Shown: positions 1 through 8,548, counted from the stretch's first letter. The stretch is DNA of 33,750 bases from Bacillus haikouensis (GCF_013179555.1 NZ_JABMCR010000011.1:1-33750), one strand, 5' to 3'. Program-made: numbers and translations. Notes: a model not told the origin generated them from the letters alone.

Positions 1-42
1 GTCTTTATTTAATATCTTCTGTATGTCACTGGCAAATTGCAT
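1..42 (-). CDS. Start of an ORF running off the left edge (possible second siderophore synthetase)
   Basis: An ATG at 42 (minus) follows AAGAAGGG with a 5-base gap and opens a frame that stays open to the window edge (14 codons, beginning MQFASDIQKILNKD). Fourteen residues are too few to assign a family. It lies 267 bases downstream of rhbE on the same strand. In rhizobactin-type clusters the second IucA/IucC-like synthetase, rhbF, sits in this place, and this window otherwise lacks one, so that is the leading guess. It is inference from position only; a transporter or an unrelated gene is equally possible. Confidence 0.4.
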   Translation of the reverse strand, partial: MQFASDIQKILNKD

Positions 43-95
43 GGGATCCCTTCTTTCTTAAGGTATAAGGTTGATGCTGATTATTCAGGAAATAT

Positions 96-131
96 AAGCT
101 GTTATTTTACTTTTTTTACAATTATCAGCTT
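96..131 (-). terminator. Weak stem-loop after the siderophore operon
   Basis: On the minus strand AAGCTG and CAGCTT form a 6-bp stem extended by A/T pairs, with an A-rich loop and the tail ATATTT. It lies between rhbE and the ORF starting at 42. It is a poor intrinsic terminator, so readthrough into the next gene is plausible. The rest of 43-309 shows no gene and no Fur box. Confidence 0.25.
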
Positions 132-309
132 TTATGGATGTTGACTCCATCTCAAGTGATTGGATTCATTCAACCTGAACAGTTTTCATTTAAAATCATT
201 GGATAACACGAGTGTGTGGCTTTGCCTAAATAGATCTATTAACGAAATTCTGAATCCTATTTTTGATATCGAGCCGGGTGATTTACTTTCAAAGAATGAA
301 CACTTTGTT

Positions 310-1647
310 CTATAACGCAGGAACTGGTGCCTCAGAACTCTTCTCCACCCCGAATGTCTGAAACACATTCTTCGTCTGCACCGGATATACTTCCCTGCCG
401 GCAAGCCGATTGATGATGACCGCATTCCGGTGCGCACCGAGTCCCAGGTCGGGTGCTCCGACGCCATGCGTGTGCATTTCCCCATTTTGAATAAAGATCT
501 CGTTATTCCCATCGAAATACGTTTCCAGGCTGTAGTCCTTCGTAATCTTGAAACGTCCATCGGCATCACATACAAGTTCATCCTTCATATCCATCAAAAA
601 TACGGGAATCGCTGTTTTATAACCTGTTCCGAGGATGACAACATCTGTTTCCCGGGTAAACGTCTCTTCTTTCACCTGATGAAATCCTCGGATTTCAAAG
701 CCGCGGCCGCTGGATTCAATCCCGGTTATTTCAGTCATTGCCTGCAGGGAAATCGGCGGGTAGTCACTACCGATCGATCGTTCGTATAAATAGTCATAAA
801 TATCAGCGATCGTATCGGTGCTGATCCCTTTATACAGGAGTGCCTGTTCCTTCAGGAGGGAATTCTTCTTTTCCCGGGGCAGGCTGTAAAAGAAATCGAT
901 ATAGTCGGGTGAAAAATATTCAAGTCCGAGTTTTGAATATTCCATTGGGAAGAATCCTTTTGAACGGGTATACCAATTTAGCGTGAATCCGTATAATTCC
1001 TGCTCTTTGGAAATATCCAGAAAAACTTCGGCAGCGCTTTGACCTGAGCCGATCACCGTGACTGAGCGGGCGCTTTGACAGATATCTTTTTTATCCAAAT
1101 ATTCGGCTGAATGGAACACCCTGCCTCCGAGATGGTCTTTGAAAGGCTGAGGGACAGAAGGAACAGAGCCGATGCCCATCACGAGGCGGCGTGTAAACAA
1201 TCGTTCTTTGGTATAAAGATCACCATTCCAAACAGATACTTCATAGCCTTGACTCCCATCTTCGAGCACTGCCGGAACGACCCGTTCCACTTCCATCCCA
1301 AACCGGCATTGTGCCAATTGCTCTGATACCCATCGGCAATAATGATTGTATTCTTTTCTTGGAATGTGGAATTTTTCAAGAAAATAAAAGTGATATAAAC
1401 GATTATGCTCCTGCAGATAATTCAGGAAGCTGTATTTGCTTCTGACATCTGCCATCGAGACAAGATCCGCAAAAAACGGGACCTGCAGGGTCGTGCCGTC
1501 AATCAGCATGCCGGGATGCCAATTGAATTCCGTTTTCTTTTCGAGAAATAGCGCGTTTACATCCGGGACCTCGTCAAGCAGCGCTGCGAGCCCTAAGTTG
1601 AAGGGACCGATCCCGATGCCGATTACGTCATAGATGTCATTGCTCAT
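310..1647 (-). CDS. rhbE: Siderophore N-monooxygenase (diamine/lysine/ornithine hydroxylase family)
   Basis: FAD- and NADPH-dependent N-hydroxylase of the IucD/RhbE/PvdA family. In this operon it should N-hydroxylate 1,3-diaminopropane before acetylation, giving the hydroxamate arm of the siderophore. Visible marks are the FAD-binding GIGIGPFNLG near residue 10, the conserved HPGMLIDGTTLQVPFFADLV segment near residue 44, the NADPH-binding GSGQSAAE near residue 200, and the late GTGYK motif. Length is 445 aa, normal for the family. I chose the ATG at 1647 because GAGGTGG lies 5 bases upstream; an upstream ATG at 1683 has no comparable site and lies inside rhbD. The ATG overlaps the rhbD stop as ATGA, indicating translational coupling. 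Substrate is inferred from rhbA and rhbB; lysine or ornithine cannot be excluded from sequence alone. Confidence 0.9.
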   Translation of the reverse strand: MSNDIYDVIGIGIGPFNLGLAALLDEVPDVNALFLEKKTEFNWHPGMLIDGTTLQVPFFADLVSMADVRSKYSFLNYLQEHNRLYHFYFLEKFHIPRKEYNHYCRWVSEQLAQCRFGMEVERVVPAVLEDGSQGYEVSVWNGDLYTKERLFTRRLVMGIGSVPSVPQPFKDHLGGRVFHSAEYLDKKDICQSARSVTVIGSGQSAAEVFLDISKEQELYGFTLNWYTRSKGFFPMEYSKLGLEYFSPDYIDFFYSLPREKKNSLLKEQALLYKGISTDTIADIYDYLYERSIGSDYPPISLQAMTEITGIESSGRGFEIRGFHQVKEETFTRETDVVILGTGYKTAIPVFLMDMKDELVCDADGRFKITKDYSLETYFDGNNEIFIQNGEMHTHGVGAPDLGLGAHRNAVIINRLAGREVYPVQTKNVFQTFGVEKSSEAPVPAL

Positions 1648-2207
1648 AAGTGCCACCTCTTTTCGAATTCTTTCCGTGCACATGCCATAAGCATGGCGGT
1701 TTTGTCCGGAAGTTCAATCGGTCCTATGCTTGTAAATCCGCATTTAGTAAAGACATGAATCATTTTCTCATTCCGTATATCCGGTTCCGCCATGACTTTG
1801 ACTGTTCGCTTCTCTTGAAATTGGTATCGGACCATTTCCCTCAACAGCGGCAGGGAGTATCCTTTTCCCAGAAACTCTTTATCACCAATTAACAAATGGA
1901 CACCTTGATCATAAGCGGCCGATTCATACGCTTTTTCCAGCACATCTCCCTTGACCCGGTAGGCTTCCCAGTAGCTCATGGCGATGTCATCCAAAAACCC
2001 GAGATATAGGGTTTGATGTTCATCCTTCAATGCTTTCCCGAGGTGCTCGCGAAACTTCGCAAGGGAGATGTTCAGGTTCCAGAATGGATGCACATGATCT
2101 TCCCCCATCCAGCCGTGAATCATTTCCACATCCCGTGCAAACTCCACTTTTTTAAAAGAAATCTTCTTTCCAAGATTTTCATCATAAAACTCATAGTCAT
2201 AGTGCAT
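1644..2207 (-). CDS. rhbD: Siderophore N-acetyltransferase (IucB/RhbD-like GNAT)
   Basis: Predicted to acetylate (or otherwise acylate) the N-hydroxylated diamine from RhbE, completing the hydroxamate that RhbC then couples to citrate. At 187 aa it has the size and motifs of the RhbD/IucB branch of GNATs: an early HGWMGEDHVHPFW segment near residue 30, a central GDKEFLGKGYSLPLL acyl-CoA-binding stretch near residue 107, and a final VFTKCGF motif. The start ATG at 2207 lies 9 bases after GAGGTGG, inside the end of rhbC, so the genes overlap by 11 bases. Its own stop overlaps the rhbE start. The acyl donor is presumed to be acetyl-CoA as in schizokinen and rhizobactin; this is family knowledge, not visible in the sequence. 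Confidence 0.88.
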   Translation of the reverse strand: MHYDYEFYDENLGKKISFKKVEFARDVEMIHGWMGEDHVHPFWNLNISLAKFREHLGKALKDEHQTLYLGFLDDIAMSYWEAYRVKGDVLEKAYESAAYDQGVHLLIGDKEFLGKGYSLPLLREMVRYQFQEKRTVKVMAEPDIRNEKMIHVFTKCGFTSIGPIELPDKTAMLMACARKEFEKRWHL

Positions 2208-3996
2208 GGGGAATTTCCACCTCTTCGGCTATCGGATTCTTTACCATCGTATAGACGGATTGTGATTCCATCGGACCGACAAGCTCGTCCATATCATAGA
2301 AACGGGTTAACAGGTTCGCTTTGCAAGGAAGCACCGGCTGGTACAAGAGACTTGAAAGAAGATCTGATGGCATCGTTTCTTCATGTTTCTTCAGGCGTTC
2401 TTTCAATACGCTGATCAATTCCTTCTCTTTGATCAATCCGCTGACACCAAAGCCGTTGATGAGACCGAACAGGTGATTGAAGAAGAAATAATACCTGAAG
2501 CGTTCCTCTGCCACGTCATCACCGCAGATTGTTTCACTGAGCGTACTTAATCCAGGCAGCAGTTCAATCAACTTGTCAGCCTTCGATTCGCTGTAGTAGT
2601 ATCCTTGATTATCACGGTAATAGAATGTTTCCGGATAGCCGTCCCCGAGTTTGATGACTGAGTTCTGCTGATGGGCTTCGAGCACGATCCCGTAGGTGTT
2701 GAATAGCCAGATCATCGGGTCCAGGGTCAGGGACAGATAGCGGTTGAACCAATCTATGCTGACTTCCTCCACGGTACGATTTTCACGAACCGCGATCCCG
2801 GTGATGATGGAATGGAGCCTCGGCTTACCCCCGAATGCATGATCCTGGCATAAACCTGCAATCAAGCTCGTATTTTCGCTATTTTCATAGAAAGGATTGT
2901 CGCGGATTACCACTTCAAATCCTGAAAGTTCATTTTCAGAAACAAGATTCATGTAAGCAGGATCCTCCAATATCCGGAAGTCCGGAAAATTGCGCTTTAT
3001 CCTTTGTCCTGCCTCCGTCTCCATAAGTCTTGAAACCTCCACTCCCCTTGCCAGCTCCTTCGCCTGATTGATGCGGAGGGAATTGGTGATTTTGACAGGG
3101 ACAGAGAATTTATACATATATTTTGAATTTCTGCTGTAGACAGTTCTGAACGAGGAAGTGCCCGTGAACTCCTTGCCGGCAGGACCGATATAATCAAGTT
3201 CCCCGTTCGCAATCCTCACCTTGACTTCCGGCTGCTCCAACAGATGTTTCACTTGGAGCGGATGAACGGGGATCAATACTTTTTCATCTTTTTCTATGAC
3301 TTTGCTCAGCCACTCTTGATCGACTGTTTCATCATTTTGCAATTCTTCGAGAATCATGGAAGCTGCCGAATTCGGACGGCTGGAATCCTGAAGGATCAGT
3401 GATTTCCCCGCTGCAAAATAGTGAAGCTGATACATTCCCTTCCTCTCGGGAGAATAGGCGGCATCTTCAGTCTCAGTCAAACCCTGCTTGCTTTTTGGAG
3501 TGGGGTGAAGCAGGTGACCGAACAAAAGGGACTGCTCCGCTTCAATGAATTCAACGGTTTCTTGTGTAAGTGCATCTGCGTCGCCGATGCGGGCTTCCAG
3601 ATACGTTTTGATGCTTCGGCAGCTCAGGATGACACGTTGGATGAGCTCATCTTCTGCTCCCCGGAAGCTTTTATCGAGTAAAAATTCTTTTACAATGAGT
3701 GAGGTAAGCGTGACGTAATCAATCGGTTGAAGGTTTTCGCTGCCCGCTGTTCGATAGTAAATCGGGAAAGCGAATAAATGGCGGTCTGTGGCCGACCAGT
3801 ATTTCACCCCGGCCACTAATTCGATGTTTTGCAGGACCAATTTTGAGATGATCACTTTTTCTATTCCATCCGTTTTTATCAGTAAAGGGGCTCCCTCATA
3901 CCCGGGTGCTTCTTCAAAATTACCCGTCTCCCGTAAATAACAATTTAGAAAGCTTTGAATCGTTGCATTCTCTGCTGATTGCTTCGTATCAAACAC
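2197..3996 (-). CDS. rhbC: IucA/IucC-family NIS siderophore synthetase
   Basis: ATP-dependent synthetase that condenses an activated citrate carboxyl with the amine of the N-hydroxy-N-acetyl diamine. It is 599 aa, normal for the family. Visible motifs are HLLHPTPKSKQG near residue 161 (the GHPxHPxxKxRxG-type motif), VHPLQVKH near 244, the nucleotide-binding GTSSFRT near 279, KITNSLRIN near 302 and EAHQQN near 440, followed by a FhuF-like C-terminal segment. Translation most likely starts at a GTG (3996), which has GGAGG 8 bases upstream within the end of rhbB; the two reading frames overlap by 8 bases. A symmetrical citrate siderophore normally needs two such enzymes; only this one is complete here. 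Confidence 0.92.
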   Translation of the reverse strand: MFDTKQSAENATIQSFLNCYLRETGNFEEAPGYEGAPLLIKTDGIEKVIISKLVLQNIELVAGVKYWSATDRHLFAFPIYYRTAGSENLQPIDYVTLTSLIVKEFLLDKSFRGAEDELIQRVILSCRSIKTYLEARIGDADALTQETVEFIEAEQSLLFGHLLHPTPKSKQGLTETEDAAYSPERKGMYQLHYFAAGKSLILQDSSRPNSAASMILEELQNDETVDQEWLSKVIEKDEKVLIPVHPLQVKHLLEQPEVKVRIANGELDYIGPAGKEFTGTSSFRTVYSRNSKYMYKFSVPVKITNSLRINQAKELARGVEVSRLMETEAGQRIKRNFPDFRILEDPAYMNLVSENELSGFEVVIRDNPFYENSENTSLIAGLCQDHAFGGKPRLHSIITGIAVRENRTVEEVSIDWFNRYLSLTLDPMIWLFNTYGIVLEAHQQNSVIKLGDGYPETFYYRDNQGYYYSESKADKLIELLPGLSTLSETICGDDVAEERFRYYFFFNHLFGLINGFGVSGLIKEKELISVLKERLKKHEETMPSDLLSSLLYQPVLPCKANLLTRFYDMDELVGPMESQSVYTMVKNPIAEEVEIPHAL

Positions 3997-5521
3997 GGCC
4001 CAAACCTCCGTTCATTAGTTGAGTTGCAGTCTTATTTATTTCTGTCATCAGCTCATTGATTTCTTCCATACCGGTTCTTGGATTGAGGAGAGTCAGCTTC
4101 AAATACGTCTTTCCTTCTACGGTCGTTTTAGCGAGGACTCCCCTCCCCTCGTGAAGCAGCGTCTGCTGGATCGCCCTGTTCAGTTCATCAAGGTCGATGT
4201 CAGGCGCAGATAAAGGTTCGCAGCGGAAGATGATCGTGTTGATTTCAGGATGTTTATTTTTAAGGGACAGATTTTCCATTCCTTCAATATATCCTGCCGT
4301 ATTACGCGCAAGCTCCATGGTATGGTCGATCATTTGACCGAAAGTATCGGTACCGATTGTTTTAAGTGAAAGATAAAGCTTCAACGCATCGAACCTTCTT
4401 GTCGTCGATGTCGACTTCTTCACCAGGTTCACGATTCCTTCATCTTCATCTTTCAAGGGATTTAAATAATCCGCATGATGCGAGAGGAATCCGAAATTCT
4501 GGCGGTTCTTTACCAGAAATGCTCCACAGCTGACAGGCTGATAAAATAATTTATGAAAATCGATTGTGATTGAATCCGCTTTTTCAAGTCCGTCAAGCTT
4601 CCGGCGGTGAGAATGACTTAAAAGCAGTCCTCCCCCGAAAGCTGCATCGACATGAAGCCAGAGTCCGTATTCTTCTGCAATGGCGGCGACTTCGTGCAGC
4701 GGATCAATGCTTCCAAAATCAGTGGTCCCGCATGTCGAAACAAGGGCGAATGGCAGCAGACCGTCTTCTCCAAGTCTGGACAATACAGTTTTCAAGTCTC
4801 TTAAACTCATACGATGGTGCTCGTCCGTTTTCACCGTGATGACCGCCTGTTCACCCAGCCCAAGCTGCGACGCCGACTTCTTCACAGTGAAGTGGGCGTC
4901 TTCCGAACAAAGAATGCGAAGACGGTGAAAGTCTTTCGGCAAACCCTGTTTTTGCACATTGTGACCCCAATGCGTCAAACAGAAGTAATCCCGCGCCAGT
5001 AAAAGCCCCATGTAATTGGATTGTGTCCCTCCGCTTGTAAACACGCCGTCCGATGTTTCCGGGTAACGGATACGACCTGACAGCCACTTCACCATCCCTT
5101 CTTCTAAATAGGTTGCAGCAGGACTCTGATCCCAGGAATCCATGGACTGATTCAATGTTCCGATGATGCATTCGCCGATGATTCCCGGCAGGAGCGGCGG
5201 ACAATGTAAATGAGCCATGCTTTTTTCATGTGAGATATGAAGGCTGTTCCTGAGTACAGGTCCATCAATCTCATCCAGTACATCTTCCAAAGATGTTCCT
5301 TCAAGGGGGAAATTCATGATCTCCCCTATTTCTTTTTCAATTGCAAAAGGAGTCTTGCCTGAGAAAGGCCGATCCGCATCGGAATAGACTTTCATCAGCT
5401 TTTCCCTTACTTGTTCGAGTCCCTGTCCAAACGCTTCCATCCCTTCTTTACCCCGGTGCAGAAAGAAAGAATTAAACGAAGTCTTTTTATCTGTTAACGT
5501 CACGTTCGAGGTCATCATCAT
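3989..5521 (-). CDS. rhbB: L-2,4-diaminobutyrate decarboxylase (PLP-dependent, group II)
   Basis: Converts 2,4-diaminobutyrate to 1,3-diaminopropane, the diamine of schizokinen/rhizobactin-type siderophores. It is a 510-aa group II PLP decarboxylase: SGGTQSNYMGLL near residue 163 binds the cofactor phosphate, HVDAAFGG near 290 holds the PLP-ring aspartate, and DFHKLFYQP places the Schiff-base lysine near residue 324. It begins directly at the end of rhbA (TAATGATGATG); the first three codons are all ATG, and GAGG is spaced best for the second or third (5518 or 5515), so the true N-terminus may be one or two residues shorter. It overlaps rhbC by 8 bases. Tyrosine or glutamate decarboxylase activity is unlikely given the partner aminotransferase. 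Confidence 0.92.
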   Translation of the reverse strand: MMMTSNVTLTDKKTSFNSFFLHRGKEGMEAFGQGLEQVREKLMKVYSDADRPFSGKTPFAIEKEIGEIMNFPLEGTSLEDVLDEIDGPVLRNSLHISHEKSMAHLHCPPLLPGIIGECIIGTLNQSMDSWDQSPAATYLEEGMVKWLSGRIRYPETSDGVFTSGGTQSNYMGLLLARDYFCLTHWGHNVQKQGLPKDFHRLRILCSEDAHFTVKKSASQLGLGEQAVITVKTDEHHRMSLRDLKTVLSRLGEDGLLPFALVSTCGTTDFGSIDPLHEVAAIAEEYGLWLHVDAAFGGGLLLSHSHRRKLDGLEKADSITIDFHKLFYQPVSCGAFLVKNRQNFGFLSHHADYLNPLKDEDEGIVNLVKKSTSTTRRFDALKLYLSLKTIGTDTFGQMIDHTMELARNTAGYIEGMENLSLKNKHPEINTIIFRCEPLSAPDIDLDELNRAIQQTLLHEGRGVLAKTTVEGKTYLKLTLLNPRTGMEEINELMTEINKTATQLMNGGLGRV

Positions 5522-6870
5522 TACCTCACGATCGAAGCTGCTACAGCTTCTTTGAAAATGCCGATCACTTCATCCAATTGTTCTTTAGTGATGATGAGCG
5601 GGGGCAGGAATCTCACAACGGCCCCGTGTCTGCCGCCAGTTTCAATGATCAAACCACGCTTGAAGCACTCTTGTTGAATACGGCTTGCGATTTCAGGATT
5701 TGCCGGGTGGCTTCCAGAGGTAGACTTAGGGAGTGAGGGATCTACGATTTCAGCTCCAACCATCAAGCCTCTTCCCCTCACGTCCCCGATTTCAGGAAAT
5801 TGGTATTGAAGTCTTCCTAATGCATCGAGGAGGCGTTTACCCATCTCATCAGCGTGCTGAACCAAATTGTGCTCCTTGATGTATTTAAGGGTTGCCGTAC
5901 CCGCTGCCATCGCCATTTGATTTCCGCGGAATGTCCCGATATGCGCACCCGGCTCCCAGCAATCCAGGTCTTTGTCGTAAAGAACCACTGACAGTGGAAG
6001 ACTGCCTCCGATCGCTTTGGACAGAACAAATATATCCGGAACAATCTCTGCATGTTCGAATGAGAACAATTTCCCCGTCCGTCCAATTCCTGTCTGTACC
6101 TCGTCGATGATGAGCGGTATGCCCCGTTCCTTCGTGATTCTTCTCATTTCCTGAAGCCACTCAATCGGGGCGGGAATGGAACCTCCTTCACCTTGTACCG
6201 TTTCAAAGATCATGGCAGCCGGCGGAAGGATTCCGCTTTCCGGATCATCCAGCAGATTTTCGATATATCGTGCTGAGATGCGGTGGCTCTCTTCTCCTCC
6301 TACACCGAAAGGACAGCGGTATGTGTACGGATAGGGAAGAAAATGAGTGTCGGGGATGAGACCCTGGACGTTTTTCTTCGGGCTCAGGTTTCCCGAAATT
6401 GACATCGTTCCGTGCGTCGCCCCATGGTAACCCCCCTGGAAGGTCAGGATGCTTTGTCTGCCCGTTGCTGTTTTGGCCAGCTTCAAGGCTGCCTCGATGG
6501 CATCCCCGCCGGTCGGTCCACAGAATTGCACTTTGGCACGGTCACGGAATCCTTCCGGCAATGATGAGAATAATTCATTCACGAATTCTTCTTTTACCGG
6601 TGTTGTAAGATCCAATGTATGTAATGGGCGTTTGTCCCGGATCACCTGCTCCATCGCTTCAATCACGACCGGATGATTATGGCCAAGTGCTAAAGTACCG
6701 GCTCCCGCTAAACAGTCGTAATATTTCTTTCCTTCCATATCCGTCACATGAATTCCCTCTGCTTCACTGATTGCAAGCGGGATTCTTCTCGGATAAGATC
6801 GTGCATTCGATTCACGTTTCTCCTGCTGGCTTAATAATTCTTTATTTGAAATTAAAGCTTGAACTGTCAT
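5521..6870 (-). CDS. rhbA: Diaminobutyrate--2-oxoglutarate aminotransferase
   Basis: First gene of the siderophore operon. It makes L-2,4-diaminobutyrate from aspartate-4-semialdehyde using glutamate as donor. The 449-aa protein is a class III PLP aminotransferase: GPTGGDAIEAALKLAK near residue 118, GGYHGATHG near 146, IIDEVQTGIGRTG with the PLP aspartate at 256, and LSKAIGG with the PLP lysine at 285. The ATG at 6870 is preceded by AAAGGATGAT at normal distance. Its close partner is the adjoining decarboxylase, and the pair supplies 1,3-diaminopropane. Expression should be iron-repressed, since the promoter spacer is a consensus Fur box. EctB (ectoine synthesis) is a related family, but no ectA or ectC accompanies it. 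Confidence 0.93.
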   Translation of the reverse strand: MTVQALISNKELLSQQEKRESNARSYPRRIPLAISEAEGIHVTDMEGKKYYDCLAGAGTLALGHNHPVVIEAMEQVIRDKRPLHTLDLTTPVKEEFVNELFSSLPEGFRDRAKVQFCGPTGGDAIEAALKLAKTATGRQSILTFQGGYHGATHGTMSISGNLSPKKNVQGLIPDTHFLPYPYTYRCPFGVGGEESHRISARYIENLLDDPESGILPPAAMIFETVQGEGGSIPAPIEWLQEMRRITKERGIPLIIDEVQTGIGRTGKLFSFEHAEIVPDIFVLSKAIGGSLPLSVVLYDKDLDCWEPGAHIGTFRGNQMAMAAGTATLKYIKEHNLVQHADEMGKRLLDALGRLQYQFPEIGDVRGRGLMVGAEIVDPSLPKSTSGSHPANPEIASRIQQECFKRGLIIETGGRHGAVVRFLPPLIITKEQLDEVIGIFKEAVAASIVR

Positions 6871-6904
6871 TGCTCATCATCCTTTCCGTTTTGCTTTCTT
6901 CGTC

Positions 6905-6934
6905 ATGTTAGTTGATAATGATTATCAATGTCAA
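6905..6934 (-). promoter_or_regulatory. Promoter of the rhbABCDE operon
   Basis: On the minus strand a TTGACA -35 (6929-6934) and a TAACAT -10 (6905-6910) are 18 bases apart, about 35 bases before the rhbA start codon. The whole spacer is the Fur box at 6913-6927, so Fur bound there would exclude RNA polymerase directly. Confidence 0.7.
6913..6927. promoter_or_regulatory. Fur box 1 (perfect 7-1-7)
   Basis: TGATAATGATTATCA is an exact match to the Bacillus Fur 7-1-7 inverted repeat (TGATAATnATTATCA). It lies between the -35 and -10 of the rhbA promoter, indicating iron repression of the siderophore operon. Confidence 0.92.
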
Positions 6935-6941
6935 TAGTAGT

Positions 6942-6956
6942 TGATAACTATTCTCA
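6942..6956. promoter_or_regulatory. Fur box 2 (imperfect)
   Basis: TGATAACTATTCTCA matches 12 of the 14 defined Fur positions. It starts 29 bases from the start of box 1, just upstream of the rhbA -35, and could add cooperative binding or serve the opposite strand. Confidence 0.7.
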
Positions 6957-7282
6957 ATTAATTTTTCAGGGGCCTGGTTCATTATGCTTATCGGAATCCC
7001 ACGTCACCTCTCACTGCCTTCATAAGGGATTGCAGCAGCGTTTTGGAAAAGCTGCGCATGAAATCATTCTTCTTGTGTTGTTGAAATTTTTTCATAACTA
7101 TGTCGATACCCACCTGTACGAAAAGGGTACATTTTACCTAGTAAAATGCAATAGATGATTACAATCTTCATTCTCATTCATCAAGTACAGATGTCGGCTG
7201 AAGAAAACTATTTCCAAGTTGGTCACCGCATAGTATATTTAGGGTATCGAAATAATTACCGTCGCGAGGAGCTGCACGACAT
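6957..7282. other. Gap between rhbA promoter and the MFS gene
   Basis: This 326-base gap has no convincing gene. A 76-codon open frame at 6928-7158 (plus) begins inside the Fur region, lacks a ribosome binding site and has no protein-like composition. The only supported element is a Fur-like site at 7156-7170. No clear sigma-A promoter for the plus-strand MFS gene was found; TATATT at 7234-7239 is a possible -10 without a good -35. Confidence 0.5.
7156..7170. promoter_or_regulatory. Possible third Fur box upstream of the MFS exporter
   Basis: TGATTACAATCTTCA matches 10 of the 14 Fur 7-1-7 positions. It lies 113 bases before the MFS start and could bring the exporter under iron control. The match is modest and could be chance. 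Confidence 0.35.
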
Positions 7283-8491
7283 ATGTGGAAAAACAGAAAT
7301 GTATGGATTTTATTGATCGGTGAATTTACGGCCGGGCTTGGATTGTGGCTGGGGATAATAGGCAACCTGGAATTCATGCAGGAAAAGGTGCCTTCAGATT
7401 TTGTTAAGTCGCTTATTTTGGCTTCAGGGCTTCTTGCCGGACTTGCAGTCGGTCCCCTTGCTGGAAAATGGACGGATCAGGTAAGAAAGAAAAAGGTAAT
7501 GCTGATCTCTGGTTTCACAAGGGCACTGAGCGTCATCTTCATGTTGATTGCAATTGAGACCGGTTCTGTACTCTGGATGATTGTTTTTCTGGTAAGCATC
7601 CAAATATCGGCTGCTTTTTATTTCCCCGCCCTCCAAGCCGCCATTCCCATGGTGGTCAGAGAAAAGGATTTATTGCAGATGAATGGCGTTCATATGAATG
7701 TCGCGACGCTGTCAAGGATTCTCGGTACTGCACTGGCAGGGATCCTATTGGTGGTCCTGTCTTTATCCATGCTGTATGTCCTGTCTCTGGCAGCTTATAT
7801 CGCATTGTTCATCCTGACATGGTTCTTGTCGTTTGATGAAGACACGCAGAGTTCGGATGTAAAAGGACAGAAAGCCAAAGCCGCCGGTTTCAAAGAGGTC
7901 TTTCCCGTCATCAAAGGACTGCCGATCGTGATGATGACCCTGATCATGACATTGATTCCGCTGCTGTTTATCGGCGGGTTTAATCTTATGGTCATAAATA
8001 TTAGTGAGCTTCAGGATAGTTCGGCGATTAAAGGCTGGATTTATACAGCTGAAGGGATTGCTTTTATGACAGGCGCTTTTTTTGTGAAGAAGATGGGAGA
8101 AATGATGTCGCCGTATAGAATTTTATTCTTCTTTTCCTTTGTCATCGGTATCTCTCAGCTGCTGCTTTATTTTGCCGTCAATCCTGTCATGTCGGTCCTT
8201 TCTTTTACTATCTTCGGATTTGCTGTGGGATGCTTCTTCCCTACGGCAGCGACCATCTTTCAAACCAGGATGCCCAAGGAATTTCACGGCCGATTCTTTT
8301 CATTCAGAAATATGCTGGACCGCTTGATTTTCCAGATCGTACTGCTCATCACCGGGTTACTGTTGGATCTGACAGGTTTACAAATCATGACCGTTCTATT
8401 TGGAAGCCTGTCCCTCATCATGACCGGATTATTTTATACGAGATATCGCCAGCTGAAACACACCGTGTTAGCTGAACAGACGGGATCCTAA
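7283..8491 (+). CDS. MFS transporter, probable siderophore exporter
   Basis: A 402-aa, roughly 12-TM major facilitator protein of the MFS_3/EntS-like type. It shows the loop 2-3 signature GKWTDQVRKKKVMLISG near residue 60 and the NG-H-MNVATLSRILG segment near residue 134 typical of bacterial exporters. GAGGAG at 7266-7271 lies 11 bases before the ATG, slightly long but the best available start. It is divergent from the siderophore operon across a Fur-box region, which suggests it exports the finished siderophore; homologous clusters commonly carry such a gene. That role is inference from position. A general drug exporter is the alternative. It ends in a shared bidirectional terminator. Confidence 0.85.
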   Translation: MWKNRNVWILLIGEFTAGLGLWLGIIGNLEFMQEKVPSDFVKSLILASGLLAGLAVGPLAGKWTDQVRKKKVMLISGFTRALSVIFMLIAIETGSVLWMIVFLVSIQISAAFYFPALQAAIPMVVREKDLLQMNGVHMNVATLSRILGTALAGILLVVLSLSMLYVLSLAAYIALFILTWFLSFDEDTQSSDVKGQKAKAAGFKEVFPVIKGLPIVMMTLIMTLIPLLFIGGFNLMVINISELQDSSAIKGWIYTAEGIAFMTGAFFVKKMGEMMSPYRILFFFSFVIGISQLLLYFAVNPVMSVLSFTIFGFAVGCFFPTAATIFQTRMPKEFHGRFFSFRNMLDRLIFQIVLLITGLLLDLTGLQIMTVLFGSLSLIMTGLFYTRYRQLKHTVLAEQTGS

Positions 8492-8501
8492 TCAAACAAC
8501 A

Positions 8502-8548
8502 AAAAAGCTGCCCCATCGGATTATACGACCGATAAAGGGCAGCTTTTT
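8502..8548. terminator. Bidirectional terminator between two convergent MFS genes
   Basis: AAAAAGCTGCCC pairs with GGGCAGCTTTTT (8537-8548), and an inner ATCGG/CCGAT stem extends it. Both strands end in a T-run. It lies just past the plus-strand MFS stop and overlaps the last codon of the minus-strand MFS gene. Confidence 0.9.

Noticed and set aside
6928-7158. 76-codon frame upstream of the MFS exporter
   Set aside because: Begins inside the Fur box region, has no ribosome binding site, and its composition is not protein-like.
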